Below, piece after piece: positions 17,411 to 26,316 of a stretch of DNA of 64,000 nt. The notes below the pieces were generated by a model. That model did no database searches, was not told the DNA's origin, and saw only the letters and a list, made by a program, of their open reading frames with translations. The position numbers and the translations under genes are program-made. The stretch is from NCBI GenBank assembly GCA_052034005.1, contig JBPOJB010000001.1:213097-277096 (forward strand), given 5' to 3'. Source of the stretch: JAAYDI01 sp052034005. GTDB taxonomy: Bacteria; Planctomycetota; Planctomycetia; Pirellulales; Pirellulaceae. The number at the start of each line of letters is the position of its first letter. Position 1 is the stretch's first letter.

Positions 17411-18453
17411 GGCGCCTCCTGCACGAGCGGGATCCAGTCGGGCTCTTTGTTGCACTTGCCGTCGGTCGTGATCATCACCCACCGGTTGGTGCCCTCCGCG
17501 TCGGCGACCCCGATATTCCAGCCTTGCGCCTTGGCCCCGACGACCTCGGGGATCGTGCCGAGGATTTCCCGGTCCGGACCGCGACTGAACGCGATGAACT
17601 TCCCGCACGGCGACCAGTCGGAATGGTAGATCTTCATCGGTTTCGCGCTGGAGGCCACAGCGCGCGCGTTGAGCACCTTCGGCGTATCGCCGGAGAAATC
17701 CAGATCGCCGACGCAGAGCGTCCAGTCGCTGGCGCCCCAGGTAATCCGTTTGCCGTCCGGGCTGATGTCCGGCCGGCAGCCTGGGATCTTCAGATCGTAC
17801 ACCTGCAGGCCGTTGGCCTGGAATGCCACGATCGCGTGGCCGAACCCCATGCCCGCATGGATGGTCGCCACGCACCACTTGCCGTCGGGCGTCCAGCATG
17901 GGTTGTAGAGGTGCATGAGCTCTTTGTTCGGATGCTGCGTGTGCCGGCCGCCGGCCAGGTCGTAGAAGAAGACGCCTTGGGTGGCGTAATCGGTGAAGGT
18001 GAATTGCTCGACTTCGCCTTTCAAATAGGAGAGGACGGAAGACCCTTCCTTCCAGCACGGCTGGCGCGCGTTGACCGCCACGCGTTGGCGGTCCGTTCCG
18101 TCCCGGTTCATCACGTACACGTTGCGAACCTTGCCGGCGCCCGTGCCTTCGTCGCACACGAACGCGATCTTCCGGCCGTCGGCGGAGACGTGCGGGTAGA
18201 GTTCATGGGCAGCGGGAGTCCCGGTGAGATTGGTCATCTCGGACCCGTCGGCGCGCACGGTGAACAGCTCCCAGTTGTTGTCCTGCCAGGTCTCGTACAC
18301 GATCCGGGTGGGGACTTGCTTCAGAGCATCCGCCAGGTCGTCCGCAGCCGCCGCGGCCGGGACGATCAGTCGGGTCAGCGCCGCGAAGGAGAGCAGCAGG
18401 CTGATTCGGCAGTTGCCGATACGGCGCGTCGCAGAGCGTGACGGAAAAGCCAT
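17407..18453 (-). CDS. Exported PD40/TolB-like beta-propeller protein
   Basis: 348 residues. An N-terminal hydrophobic stretch (ISLLLSFAALTRLIVPAAAAA) serves as signal peptide. The mature part has repeated propeller strands of the TolB/PD40 type: WELFTVRADGSEMTNLTGTP, YPHVSADGRKIAFV, NVYVMNRDGTDRQRV, CWTPDGKWCVATI and DISPDGKRITWGASD. These scaffolds bind proteins or glycans, with no clear catalytic residues here. The start at 18453 is chosen because the longer frame (to 18591) adds only an unlikely Arg-rich leader. It is coupled by ATGA to the SUMF1-like gene, suggesting the two work as a pair at the cell surface. Confidence 0.85.
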   Translation of the reverse strand: MAFPSRSATRRIGNCRISLLLSFAALTRLIVPAAAAADDLADALKQVPTRIVYETWQDNNWELFTVRADGSEMTNLTGTPAAHELYPHVSADGRKIAFVCDEGTGAGKVRNVYVMNRDGTDRQRVAVNARQPCWKEGSSVLSYLKGEVEQFTFTDYATQGVFFYDLAGGRHTQHPNKELMHLYNPCWTPDGKWCVATIHAGMGFGHAIVAFQANGLQVYDLKIPGCRPDISPDGKRITWGASDWTLCVGDLDFSGDTPKVLNARAVASSAKPMKIYHSDWSPCGKFIAFSRGPDREILGTIPEVVGAKAQGWNIGVADAEGTNRWVMITTDGKCNKEPDWIPLVQEAP

Positions 18454-18587
18454 GATTGGGGACTCCCTGGTGCGTCCTGATCGAAGCCGGTTGCTCGCCG
18501 GCCGCGTGAACCCACTCATTCTGGAACGGTGCCTGGCGACTGGCAAGTACCGCTGGCGCGCACCGGTCGGCGGCCCGGGCGAGCACC

Positions 18588-20018
18588 TCATGGCCCGTCG
18601 CCGACGTTCATGAATTCGATCCGGTGGTTGGCATCCGGGTTGCGCGGCGAGGGGCCGGCCACCAGCATGGCGATCGCACCGGGCAGTTGCTGATCGCAGA
18701 GCCAGCGGCGCGCGAAACCGCGCCAGTCATCCGGATCGCCGGCGATCTGTTGCGCATGCACGCCGTAGGAGAAAGCCAGGCCCCGGCGCACAGCCGCATC
18801 GGAGGTCAAGGCGATGATCCACACCGCGGGATTGTAACGCGAGATCATGCGCGCGGTCGTGCCGGTCCGCGTGGGCACGAAGACGGCGGCACAAGGCACC
18901 GTTTCCAGCGCGTGTTCCACCACGAGCGCGATCCCTTCGGCCGCCGTGGTCGGCTGGAGCTCGTTGGCCATCACCCTCACGTCCTGGATCCGGGCCGGGG
19001 GCTGATGGGTTTCGGTGTAGGCGGCGATCTTCGCCAGCATGGCCACGGACTCTTCGGGATACTTGCCCATCGCCGACTCGCCCGAAAGCATGATGCAGTC
19101 GGTGCCGTCCAGGATGGCGTTGGCCACATCCGTGGATTCGGCGCGTGTGGGCAGACGGCTGGACGTCATGGATTCGAGCATCTGGGTGGCCGTGATGACC
19201 GGCTTGCCCGCCAGGCTCGCCTTGGCGATGAGCTGCTTCTGCAGGATCGCCATCTCCTCGATCGGCACCTCGACCCCCAAGTCGCCGCGGGCGATCATGA
19301 TGCCGTCCGTCACCCGCAAGATCTCGTCGAAATGCTCGAGTGCATCCGAGCGCTCGATCTTGGCGATGATGAAAGGCTGCCGACCCAGCGCCTTCGCCGC
19401 CGCCCGCACGGCCTCAACATCCGCCGCGGTCTCGACAAACGATTGGCTCACCGCGTCTACGCCGTGCTGGAGCGCGAACTCCAGGCATGCGCGGTCGTGA
19501 TCGGTAAACGCGCTGATGCCAAGCTGGATACCGGGCAGGTTGAGACCCTTCCTGGAACGCAGCTCGCCGCCCACCACGACCCGGCAGTGGACATCCCGGC
19601 CCGACACGCGCTCGACCGCCAGCGCCACCAGCCCGTCGTTCAAGAACAGCCGATCGCCCGGTTTCACGACCTGCGGCAGCTGCGGGAAGCTCATCGACAC
19701 CCGCTGCGTGCCGCCGACTACGTCGTCGGTTGTCAACGTGAAAACGTCACCGGGACTCAGCTGGATCGGCTCCGGTTCGATCCGGCCCAGACGCATCTTG
19801 GGGCCCGGCAGGTCCGCCATGATGGTGACGGACCGGCCCGTGGCCTGTTCCGCGGCGCGGATCCGCGCGATGCACTCCGCATGGCCGGGCAGGTCGCCGT
19901 GCGAGAAGTTGAGCCGCGCGACATTCATCCCGGCGCGGATGAGCCGTTCCAGCATCTCGGGCGATTCCGAAGCGGGACCGATCGTCGCGACGATCTTCGT
20001 CTTATGGTTGGGCAGCAT
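18588..20018 (-). CDS. pyk: Pyruvate kinase
   Basis: 476-residue cytoplasmic glycolytic enzyme converting phosphoenolpyruvate and ADP to pyruvate and ATP. Starts MLPNHKTKIVATIGPAS; RLNFSHGD, the active-site lysine block FIIAKIERSDALEHFDEIL, IMIARGDLGVEVP and TATQMLESM are all present. The C-terminal allosteric domain is complete (VVEHALETVPCAAVFVPTRTG) with a short extra tail. A longer frame to 20057 exists, but the 20018 ATG fits the family. It is a single gene 134 bases upstream of the PD40 gene with no tight coupling. Confidence 0.97.
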   Translation of the reverse strand: MLPNHKTKIVATIGPASESPEMLERLIRAGMNVARLNFSHGDLPGHAECIARIRAAEQATGRSVTIMADLPGPKMRLGRIEPEPIQLSPGDVFTLTTDDVVGGTQRVSMSFPQLPQVVKPGDRLFLNDGLVALAVERVSGRDVHCRVVVGGELRSRKGLNLPGIQLGISAFTDHDRACLEFALQHGVDAVSQSFVETAADVEAVRAAAKALGRQPFIIAKIERSDALEHFDEILRVTDGIMIARGDLGVEVPIEEMAILQKQLIAKASLAGKPVITATQMLESMTSSRLPTRAESTDVANAILDGTDCIMLSGESAMGKYPEESVAMLAKIAAYTETHQPPARIQDVRVMANELQPTTAAEGIALVVEHALETVPCAAVFVPTRTGTTARMISRYNPAVWIIALTSDAAVRRGLAFSYGVHAQQIAGDPDDWRGFARRWLCDQQLPGAIAMLVAGPSPRNPDANHRIEFMNVGDGP

Positions 20019-20205
20019 GGCAGTGTCCGTGGGTCGGGCGTGAAGGTGCCTGTCCATTGCGTGGAACGCCGATCACGCTGAGCGGCGCGCGCGCGGGCCG
20101 GGGCGACTACGCACACTTGACGCGGCCGGTGCGGGCGGGCTTCAATAGTATAAGCTGTCGTCCAGGAAGACAGCGATACCAAACCCGCTCCAGACCGGTG
20201 ATAAC

Positions 20206-23200
20206 ATGGAAACAAACCCGCGACAGATCTGGTTCTTGTCCGCTGCATGCCTGTTGGGACTCTGCTGGCGTGCGTTCGATGTGGCAGTGAGTGACGCGGC
20301 GCCGCCCGTGACCGGGGTGCCGGCCGTCGCGCGGCCGCGCGCTGAGCCGGTGTCCGAGCGCCCACTGCGCGAACTGATCGAGGAGGATTGGCTCCAGGCG
20401 CTGGTTCAGCCGCTGACCACGGCCGGCGATGCGGCCGGCGCGGTCGACGGCGTCAAGGACGGCAAGTATGCCTTCCACACCGGCGGAGATGCGAATCCAT
20501 GGTGGCAGGTGGACCTGGGCAGCGTCCAGCCGATCGCGCGGATTGTCGTGTATAACCGGCTTGACTACGCGCCCGGCTTGCACAACGCCGATACGCTGAT
20601 CATCCTCACGTCGGACGACGGCCGGCAATGGACGCAGCGGTACGACAACCAGGGCCGCCATTTCGGCGGCATCTCCGGCGCGCCGCCCCTGGAGGTCGCC
20701 TTTCCCGACGGTCAGCTCCAGGCGCGCTTCGTACGCCTGCAGATCCCCAGCGCGCAGCCGATCTTCCTCCACCTCGACGAAGTGGAAATCTACGGCCCGG
20801 CGGATCCGACGAAGAACATCGCGCTGCACCGGCCGGCAGACCAGTCGACGCTCAGCCCGTGGTCGACGGTGAAGGTCCATACGCCGGCCGAATTCCCGAC
20901 CGCCGCCTGCCTGGCAAACGGCCGGAAACTGGCCGCGCATCTGCAGGCGCGCGGCGTGGACGTGGCCCCGTACATCCAAGCAATCGATCAAGCCGCGGCG
21001 CAACTGCGCGCATTGCCCGGCGATGCGCCTGAAGCGGAGCGGCGACGCGTGTACTTCGCCGCGCGCTGGGCCGTGCGCCAGCTGGTCTTCGCCAACCCGC
21101 TGCTGGACTTCGACCGGTTGCTCTTCGTCAAGCGATTCACGCAGGAGTCGTACCCGGACGTCTGCTTGAACCACATGCCGTGGGTCTCCCGGCCCGGCGG
21201 CGACCTGTGCATCCTGCAAGGGACGGGCGAGGGCGGCCTGTTCCGCGCCCTCGCGGACCCGTCGGCGGACGCCGACGCGCCCGCACGGCTCGGCTTGACT
21301 TCCATCCTCAACGGCGCGCTCGGGCCGGGTCACGTGCATGGCATGGATCTGTTCTGGGACGGCTCGCGCATCGTGTTTGGTTACGCGATGGCGCGGAGCG
21401 ACCAGCCGCCCGACGGCTGGCTCGATCGCACACAGAGTTACCGGCTGCGGCGCACGGAGGAGCCCACGCACATTTTCGAGGTCGGTGTCGACGGCGACGC
21501 GCTGCGGCAGTTGACGTCCGGCGAATGGAGCGACCTGGACCCGACCTACGCCCCGAACGGCGATATTGTGTTCGTATCGGAACGGTGCGGCACGTCGCTC
21601 CAGTGCAACGAATACGACAAGGATGAAACGAGCTGCAACCTGTACGTGATGCGGCCGGACGGGAGCGGCATCCGCCGCCTGAGCGTGAGCAAGGATGGCG
21701 ACTACTTGCCGCACACGCTCGACAACGGGTTGATCGCCTATACACGCTGGGAATACCACGAGCGCAGTTGGGCCTACATCCAGTCGATCTGGACGGTACG
21801 GCCTGACGGTACGGGTGCCGATGCGATCTTCAAACAGCATTTCGTCAACCCGTGGGCGCTGGAAGATGCCCGCTCGATTCCCAACAGCGCGAAGCTGGTC
21901 GCCATCGCGACCGGCCACCACACGCTGGCGGTCGGGCCGCTGGTGATCGTCGATACCGCCGCGGGGATCAATGTGCCCGAGGGTATCGGGATCGTCACGC
22001 TGGGAGTCCATCCGCCCGAGGGCGGGATGGACGGCGTGCCCGTGCCGGAAGGCGGCGTGCAGAACAATGGCGGGTTCTATTCCACACCCTGGGCGCTGTC
22101 CGAGCAGTTCTTCCTCGTCTCGTACACCTACGGGGACCAGAGCACCAATCCGGTGGGCTACGGGCTCTACCTGGTCGACGTGTTCGGAAACAAGGAACTG
22201 ATCTACCGCGACCCGGCGATTTCCTGCTTCGTTCCCATCCCGCTTCGCCCGCGGCGGACTCCGCCGATCCTGCCCGAGGCGGTTGATCTGACGGCCGGCT
22301 ATGCGACCTGCGTGGTGAGCGACGTGGGTTTCGGCAGCGAGGAGCTGGCGCCGCGACAGATCCGCTATGTGCGAGTGGCCGAACCGATCGGCTGGCCTTA
22401 TGACAATGAGCTGGGCGGGCAGCGCTATGGGGAGAAAGGCCCCACGCTGATCAACTGGACGCCGATTCGCATCCTGGGCGATGTGCCGGTGGAACCGGAC
22501 GGGAGCGCCCATTTCCGGGTGCCGCCGGACACGGCCGTGTACTTCCAGCTGCTGGACGAGAACCGGATGGAGCTGCGGCGCATGCGGAGCTTCATCAGTT
22601 TCCAGCCTGGGGAGCAACGGGCCTGCGCGGGCTGCCACGAATCACGTGGCGTCGCGCCGCGCTGGAGCCCGGAGCCGATGGCGGCGGCGCACCAGCCGGC
22701 CGCGCCGCTCATGGCGCCGTGGGGCGATGTTCCGGTCAGCTTTCTGCGCGACATCCAACCGATTCTCGACCGCCACTGCGTGGAGTGTCACAGCGGTCTC
22801 AAGCCGGCCGGCGACCTCGATTTCTTCGGCGGACTGACCGAGTGGTCCAGCCAGTACGAGCAGATCTGGGGTGCGGTGCCCGGCTACGGCTTCAATCGCG
22901 CATTCGAGACGATCAACCGCGCTCAACTCGTAGCCATCGCCGAACCGAACCTGCAGGATGCGAGCATCACGCCGGTGCTCGCGTACGGCGCGCACCGGAG
23001 CAAGTTGTATGCAACGCTGTCCCAGGCTCCGCACACCGAGCGCGTGACGCTCAACGACGACGAGCGCTTGCGTTTGACGATGTGGATGGACGCGAACGCG
23101 CCGTACCACGACGCGTTTGTGAACAAGCGTTCGGAGAGTCCGGCGTATGACCTAGCCCAGGACAAGGAGCTGCGCGAGAAGCTGCGCGGCGTCCATCAGC

Positions 23201-23475
23201 GGCGTTGTGCGAGCTGCCATGAGGCGGACGACGTCACACGCCTGGACTGGATCGACATCCACCGGGCGGACCGCAGCCTGTTCCTCAGCGCGCCGCTGGC
23301 CAGGTCCGCGGGCGGGACCCAGAAGTGCGGTGAAGCCGTGTATGCCGGCGACACCGACCCGGACTACCAGGCCGTGCGCGCACTGGTCTCCGACGCGCTC
23401 GTACGCGCCTGGGCCAACCCTCGACGCGACCTGCAAGCCTTGATCCGGGCTCCGCAGACGGCCCGCGCGAGATAG
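20206..23475 (+). CDS. Secreted discoidin/beta-propeller/tri-heme c protein (HZS-alpha-like)
   Basis: 1,089 residues. After an N-terminal export signal (~1-32), residues ~70-200 resemble an F5/8-type C (discoidin) domain (NPWWQVDLGSVQPIARIVVY, VEIYGP). A propeller with PD40-like blades follows (ILNGALGPGHVHGMDLFWDG, PNGDIVFVSERCG, MRPDGSGIRRLS). The C-terminal third holds three c-type heme sites: CAGCH at 807-811, CVECH at 858-862 and CASCH at 1001-1005. This order of propeller and CxxCH sites is known from planctomycete proteins annotated as related to the hydrazine synthase alpha subunit, though nothing here indicates anammox. Likely a periplasmic or surface redox protein with glycan or protein binding. 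OvoA starts 98 bases after it. Confidence 0.82.
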   Translation: METNPRQIWFLSAACLLGLCWRAFDVAVSDAAPPVTGVPAVARPRAEPVSERPLRELIEEDWLQALVQPLTTAGDAAGAVDGVKDGKYAFHTGGDANPWWQVDLGSVQPIARIVVYNRLDYAPGLHNADTLIILTSDDGRQWTQRYDNQGRHFGGISGAPPLEVAFPDGQLQARFVRLQIPSAQPIFLHLDEVEIYGPADPTKNIALHRPADQSTLSPWSTVKVHTPAEFPTAACLANGRKLAAHLQARGVDVAPYIQAIDQAAAQLRALPGDAPEAERRRVYFAARWAVRQLVFANPLLDFDRLLFVKRFTQESYPDVCLNHMPWVSRPGGDLCILQGTGEGGLFRALADPSADADAPARLGLTSILNGALGPGHVHGMDLFWDGSRIVFGYAMARSDQPPDGWLDRTQSYRLRRTEEPTHIFEVGVDGDALRQLTSGEWSDLDPTYAPNGDIVFVSERCGTSLQCNEYDKDETSCNLYVMRPDGSGIRRLSVSKDGDYLPHTLDNGLIAYTRWEYHERSWAYIQSIWTVRPDGTGADAIFKQHFVNPWALEDARSIPNSAKLVAIATGHHTLAVGPLVIVDTAAGINVPEGIGIVTLGVHPPEGGMDGVPVPEGGVQNNGGFYSTPWALSEQFFLVSYTYGDQSTNPVGYGLYLVDVFGNKELIYRDPAISCFVPIPLRPRRTPPILPEAVDLTAGYATCVVSDVGFGSEELAPRQIRYVRVAEPIGWPYDNELGGQRYGEKGPTLINWTPIRILGDVPVEPDGSAHFRVPPDTAVYFQLLDENRMELRRMRSFISFQPGEQRACAGCHESRGVAPRWSPEPMAAAHQPAAPLMAPWGDVPVSFLRDIQPILDRHCVECHSGLKPAGDLDFFGGLTEWSSQYEQIWGAVPGYGFNRAFETINRAQLVAIAEPNLQDASITPVLAYGAHRSKLYATLSQAPHTERVTLNDDERLRLTMWMDANAPYHDAFVNKRSESPAYDLAQDKELREKLRGVHQRRCASCHEADDVTRLDWIDIHRADRSLFLSAPLARSAGGTQKCGEAVYAGDTDPDYQAVRALVSDALVRAWANPRRDLQALIRAPQTARAR

Positions 23476-23573
23476 AGTGTATCATGTCCCCCGTTCTCAA
23501 CGACCAGGCTGAGATTTGTCAGATCAAGCAGTAGCACGACCCGGCGACTGTACGGGATCGGAAGGAGTGTCCC

Positions 23574-25682
23574 ATGGACCTGCGCAATACGCGGACCACG
23601 ATTCTGAATCGAGGCGACGCCGAGGAGAAGCGCGCGGAGATCAGGCAGTATTTCCACGCCACCTACACGCTGGACGAGCAGCTTTATGAGACGCTCGCCG
23701 CGGAAGAGGCTTTCTACATGCGGCCGGAGCCGTTGCGGCATCCGCTGATCTTCTATCTCGGTCATACCGCCGCGTTCTACATCAACAAGCTCATCGTGGC
23801 CGGGATCACGCACCAGCGCGTGAATCCCCGATTCGAGTCGATGTTCGCGGTCGGCGTCGATGAGATGTCCTGGGACGATCTGAACGACGCGCATTACGAT
23901 TGGCCGACGCTGGCAGAGGTCAAGGCCTACCGCGCGGAGGTGCGCGCGGTCGTAGATGAAGCCATCACCCGCACGCCGCTGGCCATGCCCATCCACTGGG
24001 ACCATCCGTTCTGGGCCTTCCTCATGGGCATTGAACATCAGCGCATCCATCTGGAAACCTCCTCGGTCATCATCCGGCGGCTGCCGATCGAGATGGTCCG
24101 GCAGTTGCCGTTGTGGGAGATCTGCCCGCTGTCGGGCGAGGCGCCGGCGAACGAACTGCTCCCGGTCCCGGGCGGCCAGGTCGTGCTGGGCAAGTCCAAG
24201 GACCATCCGCTCTACGGCTGGGACAACGAGTTCGGGCGGCAGAAGTCGGAGGTCTGGGACTTCCTGGCCAGCCGGTACCTGGTGTCCAACCAGGAGTACC
24301 TGGCGTTCGTCGAGGACCAAGGTTATCAGCAGGAGAAGTACTGGACCACGGAGGGCTGGAAATGGGTGGAATACTCGCAGGCCCGGCATCCGCTGTTCTG
24401 GGTCGATACGCCAGGCGGCTATCGGTTCCGGACGATGGCGCAAGTGATCGACATGCCGGCGGACTGGCCCGTGGAAGTGAACTACCTCGAGGCCAAGGCG
24501 TTCTGCAACTGGCTGGCACACCGGACCGGCCAGCCGATCCGGTTGCCGACGGAGCCGGAATGGTATCGGCTGCGCGACCTGCATCACATCCCGGACCAGC
24601 CCGAGTGGGAGCGCGCGCCCGGCAACATCAACCTGGAGCATTGGGCGTCGTCCTGCCCGGTGAATCAGTTCCGGTTCGGCGAGTTCTACGACATCATCGG
24701 CAACGTCTGGCAGTGGACGGAGACGCCGATCACGGGCTTCGACGGCTTCCAGATCCATCCGTATTACGACGACTTCTCCACACCCACGTTCGACACGCAA
24801 CACAACCTGATCAAGGGCGGGTCCTGGATCTCGACCGGCAACGAGGCGACGCGCGATTCACGCTACGCGTTCCGGCGGCATTTCTTCCAGCACGCGGGGC
24901 TGCGCTATGTGCAATCGGCTCAGCCGTTGGCGGTCGTGGAAGCGATGTACGAAACAGACGCGATCGTGTCGCAGTACTGCGAGTTCCATTATGGTCCGTC
25001 CTATTTCGGCGTCCCGAACTTTCCTGCCCGCTGTGCCGAACTCTGCCTCCATTACACGCAGGGCTGTGCGCGGCGCCGAGCGCTGGACCTCGGCTGCGCC
25101 GTCGGACGTGCCACCTTCGAGCTGGCCAAGGAGTTCGAACTGGTGACCGGCATCGACTTCTCGGCGCGATTCATCCGCATCGGGCTCCAGCTCAAGGAAC
25201 AAGGTGTCACGCGCTATGAGCTGGTGGAGGAAGGCGAAGTGGTCTCGTATCATGAGGCGCGTCTGGCGGACCTCGGCCTGGACTCGACGACCGATCGCGT
25301 GGAGTTCTTCCAGGGCGACGCGACCAACCTCAAGCCGCAGTTTGCCGACTACGACCTGATCCTGGCCGCGAACCTGATCGATCGCACCTACGATCCCCGG
25401 AAGCTGCTCGAGACGACGCGCGAACGCTTGAACATCGGCGGGGTGCTGGTCATCGTCTCGCCCTACACCTGGCTCGAACAGTTCACCAAGAAAAACCTCT
25501 GGCTGGGCGGCATCCGCCGGGCCGGTGAGCCCTACCTGACGCTCGAAGCCCTGCGCGATCTGCTCAGCCCGCACTTCACCATGCTCGATCCGCCGCAGGA
25601 TGTCGAATTCGTCATCCGCGAGACGCGGCGGAAGTTCCAGCATACGATCGCGGAACTGACCGCCTGGCAGCGCGTGCGCTGA
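23574..25682 (+). CDS. ovoA: OvoA-type 5-histidylcysteine sulfoxide synthase with methyltransferase domain
   Basis: 702-residue bifunctional enzyme of ovothiol biosynthesis. OvoA joins histidine and cysteine with oxygen to make 5-histidylcysteine sulfoxide and later N-methylates the 5-thiohistidine. Domains in order: DinB-like iron domain with YLGHTAAF (His64) and GIEHQRIHLE (His155, His159) as the three-His iron site; FGE-sulfatase fold (~175-460; RLPTEPEWYRL, IIGNVWQWTETPI, KGGSWISTGNEATRDSRYAFR); SAM methyltransferase with ALDLGCAVGRATFELA near 503-518. Start has GGAAGGAG. The partner PLP lyase OvoB is not in the window. Full length and all three domains make EgtB unlikely. Confidence 0.92.
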   Translation: MDLRNTRTTILNRGDAEEKRAEIRQYFHATYTLDEQLYETLAAEEAFYMRPEPLRHPLIFYLGHTAAFYINKLIVAGITHQRVNPRFESMFAVGVDEMSWDDLNDAHYDWPTLAEVKAYRAEVRAVVDEAITRTPLAMPIHWDHPFWAFLMGIEHQRIHLETSSVIIRRLPIEMVRQLPLWEICPLSGEAPANELLPVPGGQVVLGKSKDHPLYGWDNEFGRQKSEVWDFLASRYLVSNQEYLAFVEDQGYQQEKYWTTEGWKWVEYSQARHPLFWVDTPGGYRFRTMAQVIDMPADWPVEVNYLEAKAFCNWLAHRTGQPIRLPTEPEWYRLRDLHHIPDQPEWERAPGNINLEHWASSCPVNQFRFGEFYDIIGNVWQWTETPITGFDGFQIHPYYDDFSTPTFDTQHNLIKGGSWISTGNEATRDSRYAFRRHFFQHAGLRYVQSAQPLAVVEAMYETDAIVSQYCEFHYGPSYFGVPNFPARCAELCLHYTQGCARRRALDLGCAVGRATFELAKEFELVTGIDFSARFIRIGLQLKEQGVTRYELVEEGEVVSYHEARLADLGLDSTTDRVEFFQGDATNLKPQFADYDLILAANLIDRTYDPRKLLETTRERLNIGGVLVIVSPYTWLEQFTKKNLWLGGIRRAGEPYLTLEALRDLLSPHFTMLDPPQDVEFVIRETRRKFQHTIAELTAWQRVR

Positions 25683-25693
25683 CCAGGCCGCGC

Positions 25694-26068
25694 TCACTGC
25701 CCGAACAGTAAGCCAGTCACGAGGGCGACGATCAGCAGGGTCCACAGCAGCGAGAACAGGCACCCGCAGCCGATCCCGATCCCCGCATGCACGCTACCCT
25801 TGATCGCTGGGTCGCGTTTGCGGGCCTGTAGACCCTGGTAGCCCAACACGAACGCGGTGATGCCCAGCGGCAGGCCGATGAACGGTAACCCGCTCAAAAT
25901 TCCCAGGTAGTACGCGATCAGCGCCTTGGGATTCTTGTATGGGATGACGCCGCCCGTCACGTCGCCTTCCGTCACGACCTGGACGGGAGCCACACTCAAG
26001 TCGGCCCCGCACTGATTACAGGACTGGAGCTCGTCCGGCACTTCCACACCACACTGCCAACACTTCAT
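25694..26068 (-). CDS. Zinc-ribbon DUF4190-type small membrane protein
   Basis: 124 residues. The N-terminus has a zinc ribbon (CWQC at 3-6, CNQC at 17-20), followed by two hydrophobic segments: GILSGLPFIGLPLGITAFVLGY and the C-terminal IGCGCLFSLLWTLLIVALVTGLLF. KNPKALIAYYLGI and RKRDPAIKGS are typical of the DUF4190 group. Function unknown; such proteins may sense or organise membranes. It converges on ovoA with 11 bases between the stops. A fragment of this gene and its upstream region is repeated in decayed form at 33.26-33.37 kb. Confidence 0.85.
   Translation of the reverse strand: MKCWQCGVEVPDELQSCNQCGADLSVAPVQVVTEGDVTGGVIPYKNPKALIAYYLGILSGLPFIGLPLGITAFVLGYQGLQARKRDPAIKGSVHAGIGIGCGCLFSLLWTLLIVALVTGLLFGQ
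25841..25879 (-). repeat. Gene segment duplicated at 33263-33301 (copy X1)
   Basis: 39 bases inside the DUF4190-type gene reappear at 33263-33301 with one mismatch. Together with X2 this marks a partial duplication of the locus. Confidence 0.8.
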
Positions 26069-26121
26069 ATCCGGGCCCTCTCATTGCAGATTCCTTTGGT
26101 CGGTCGAAGTGGCGTCCATCT

Positions 26122-26185
26122 TAGCAAGCACCTCGCGAGGAGGGGGAGGTCGCGGGCGGATAATCGGCTGAGCCAGTCTACCAGG
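26122..26185 (-). repeat. Upstream segment duplicated at 33303-33366 (copy X2)
   Basis: 64 bases upstream of the DUF4190-type start match 33303-33366 without gaps and with nine mismatches by eye. The plus-strand sequence starts TAGCAAG and includes CGGCTGAGCC. The rest of the 26069-26316 gap shows nothing else I can support. Confidence 0.75.
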
Positions 26186-26316
26186 CCTCGGTGCTGCATC
26201 GGCCCGCCCGGCGCGCCAGGCCGTACGCGGCCGGCGCGCTCGGGTCGTTGGCTCTGTGGCTCTCCGTGTGCGTGAGCTTGTTGTTGAGGGTGAACGGCGA
26301 TCCTGCGCCCGGTTTA

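Noticed and set aside
20206..23475. Reading the tri-heme protein as evidence for anammox
   Set aside because: Only a domain-order likeness to HZS alpha is seen; no beta or gamma subunit, hydrazine dehydrogenase or anammoxosome gene is present.
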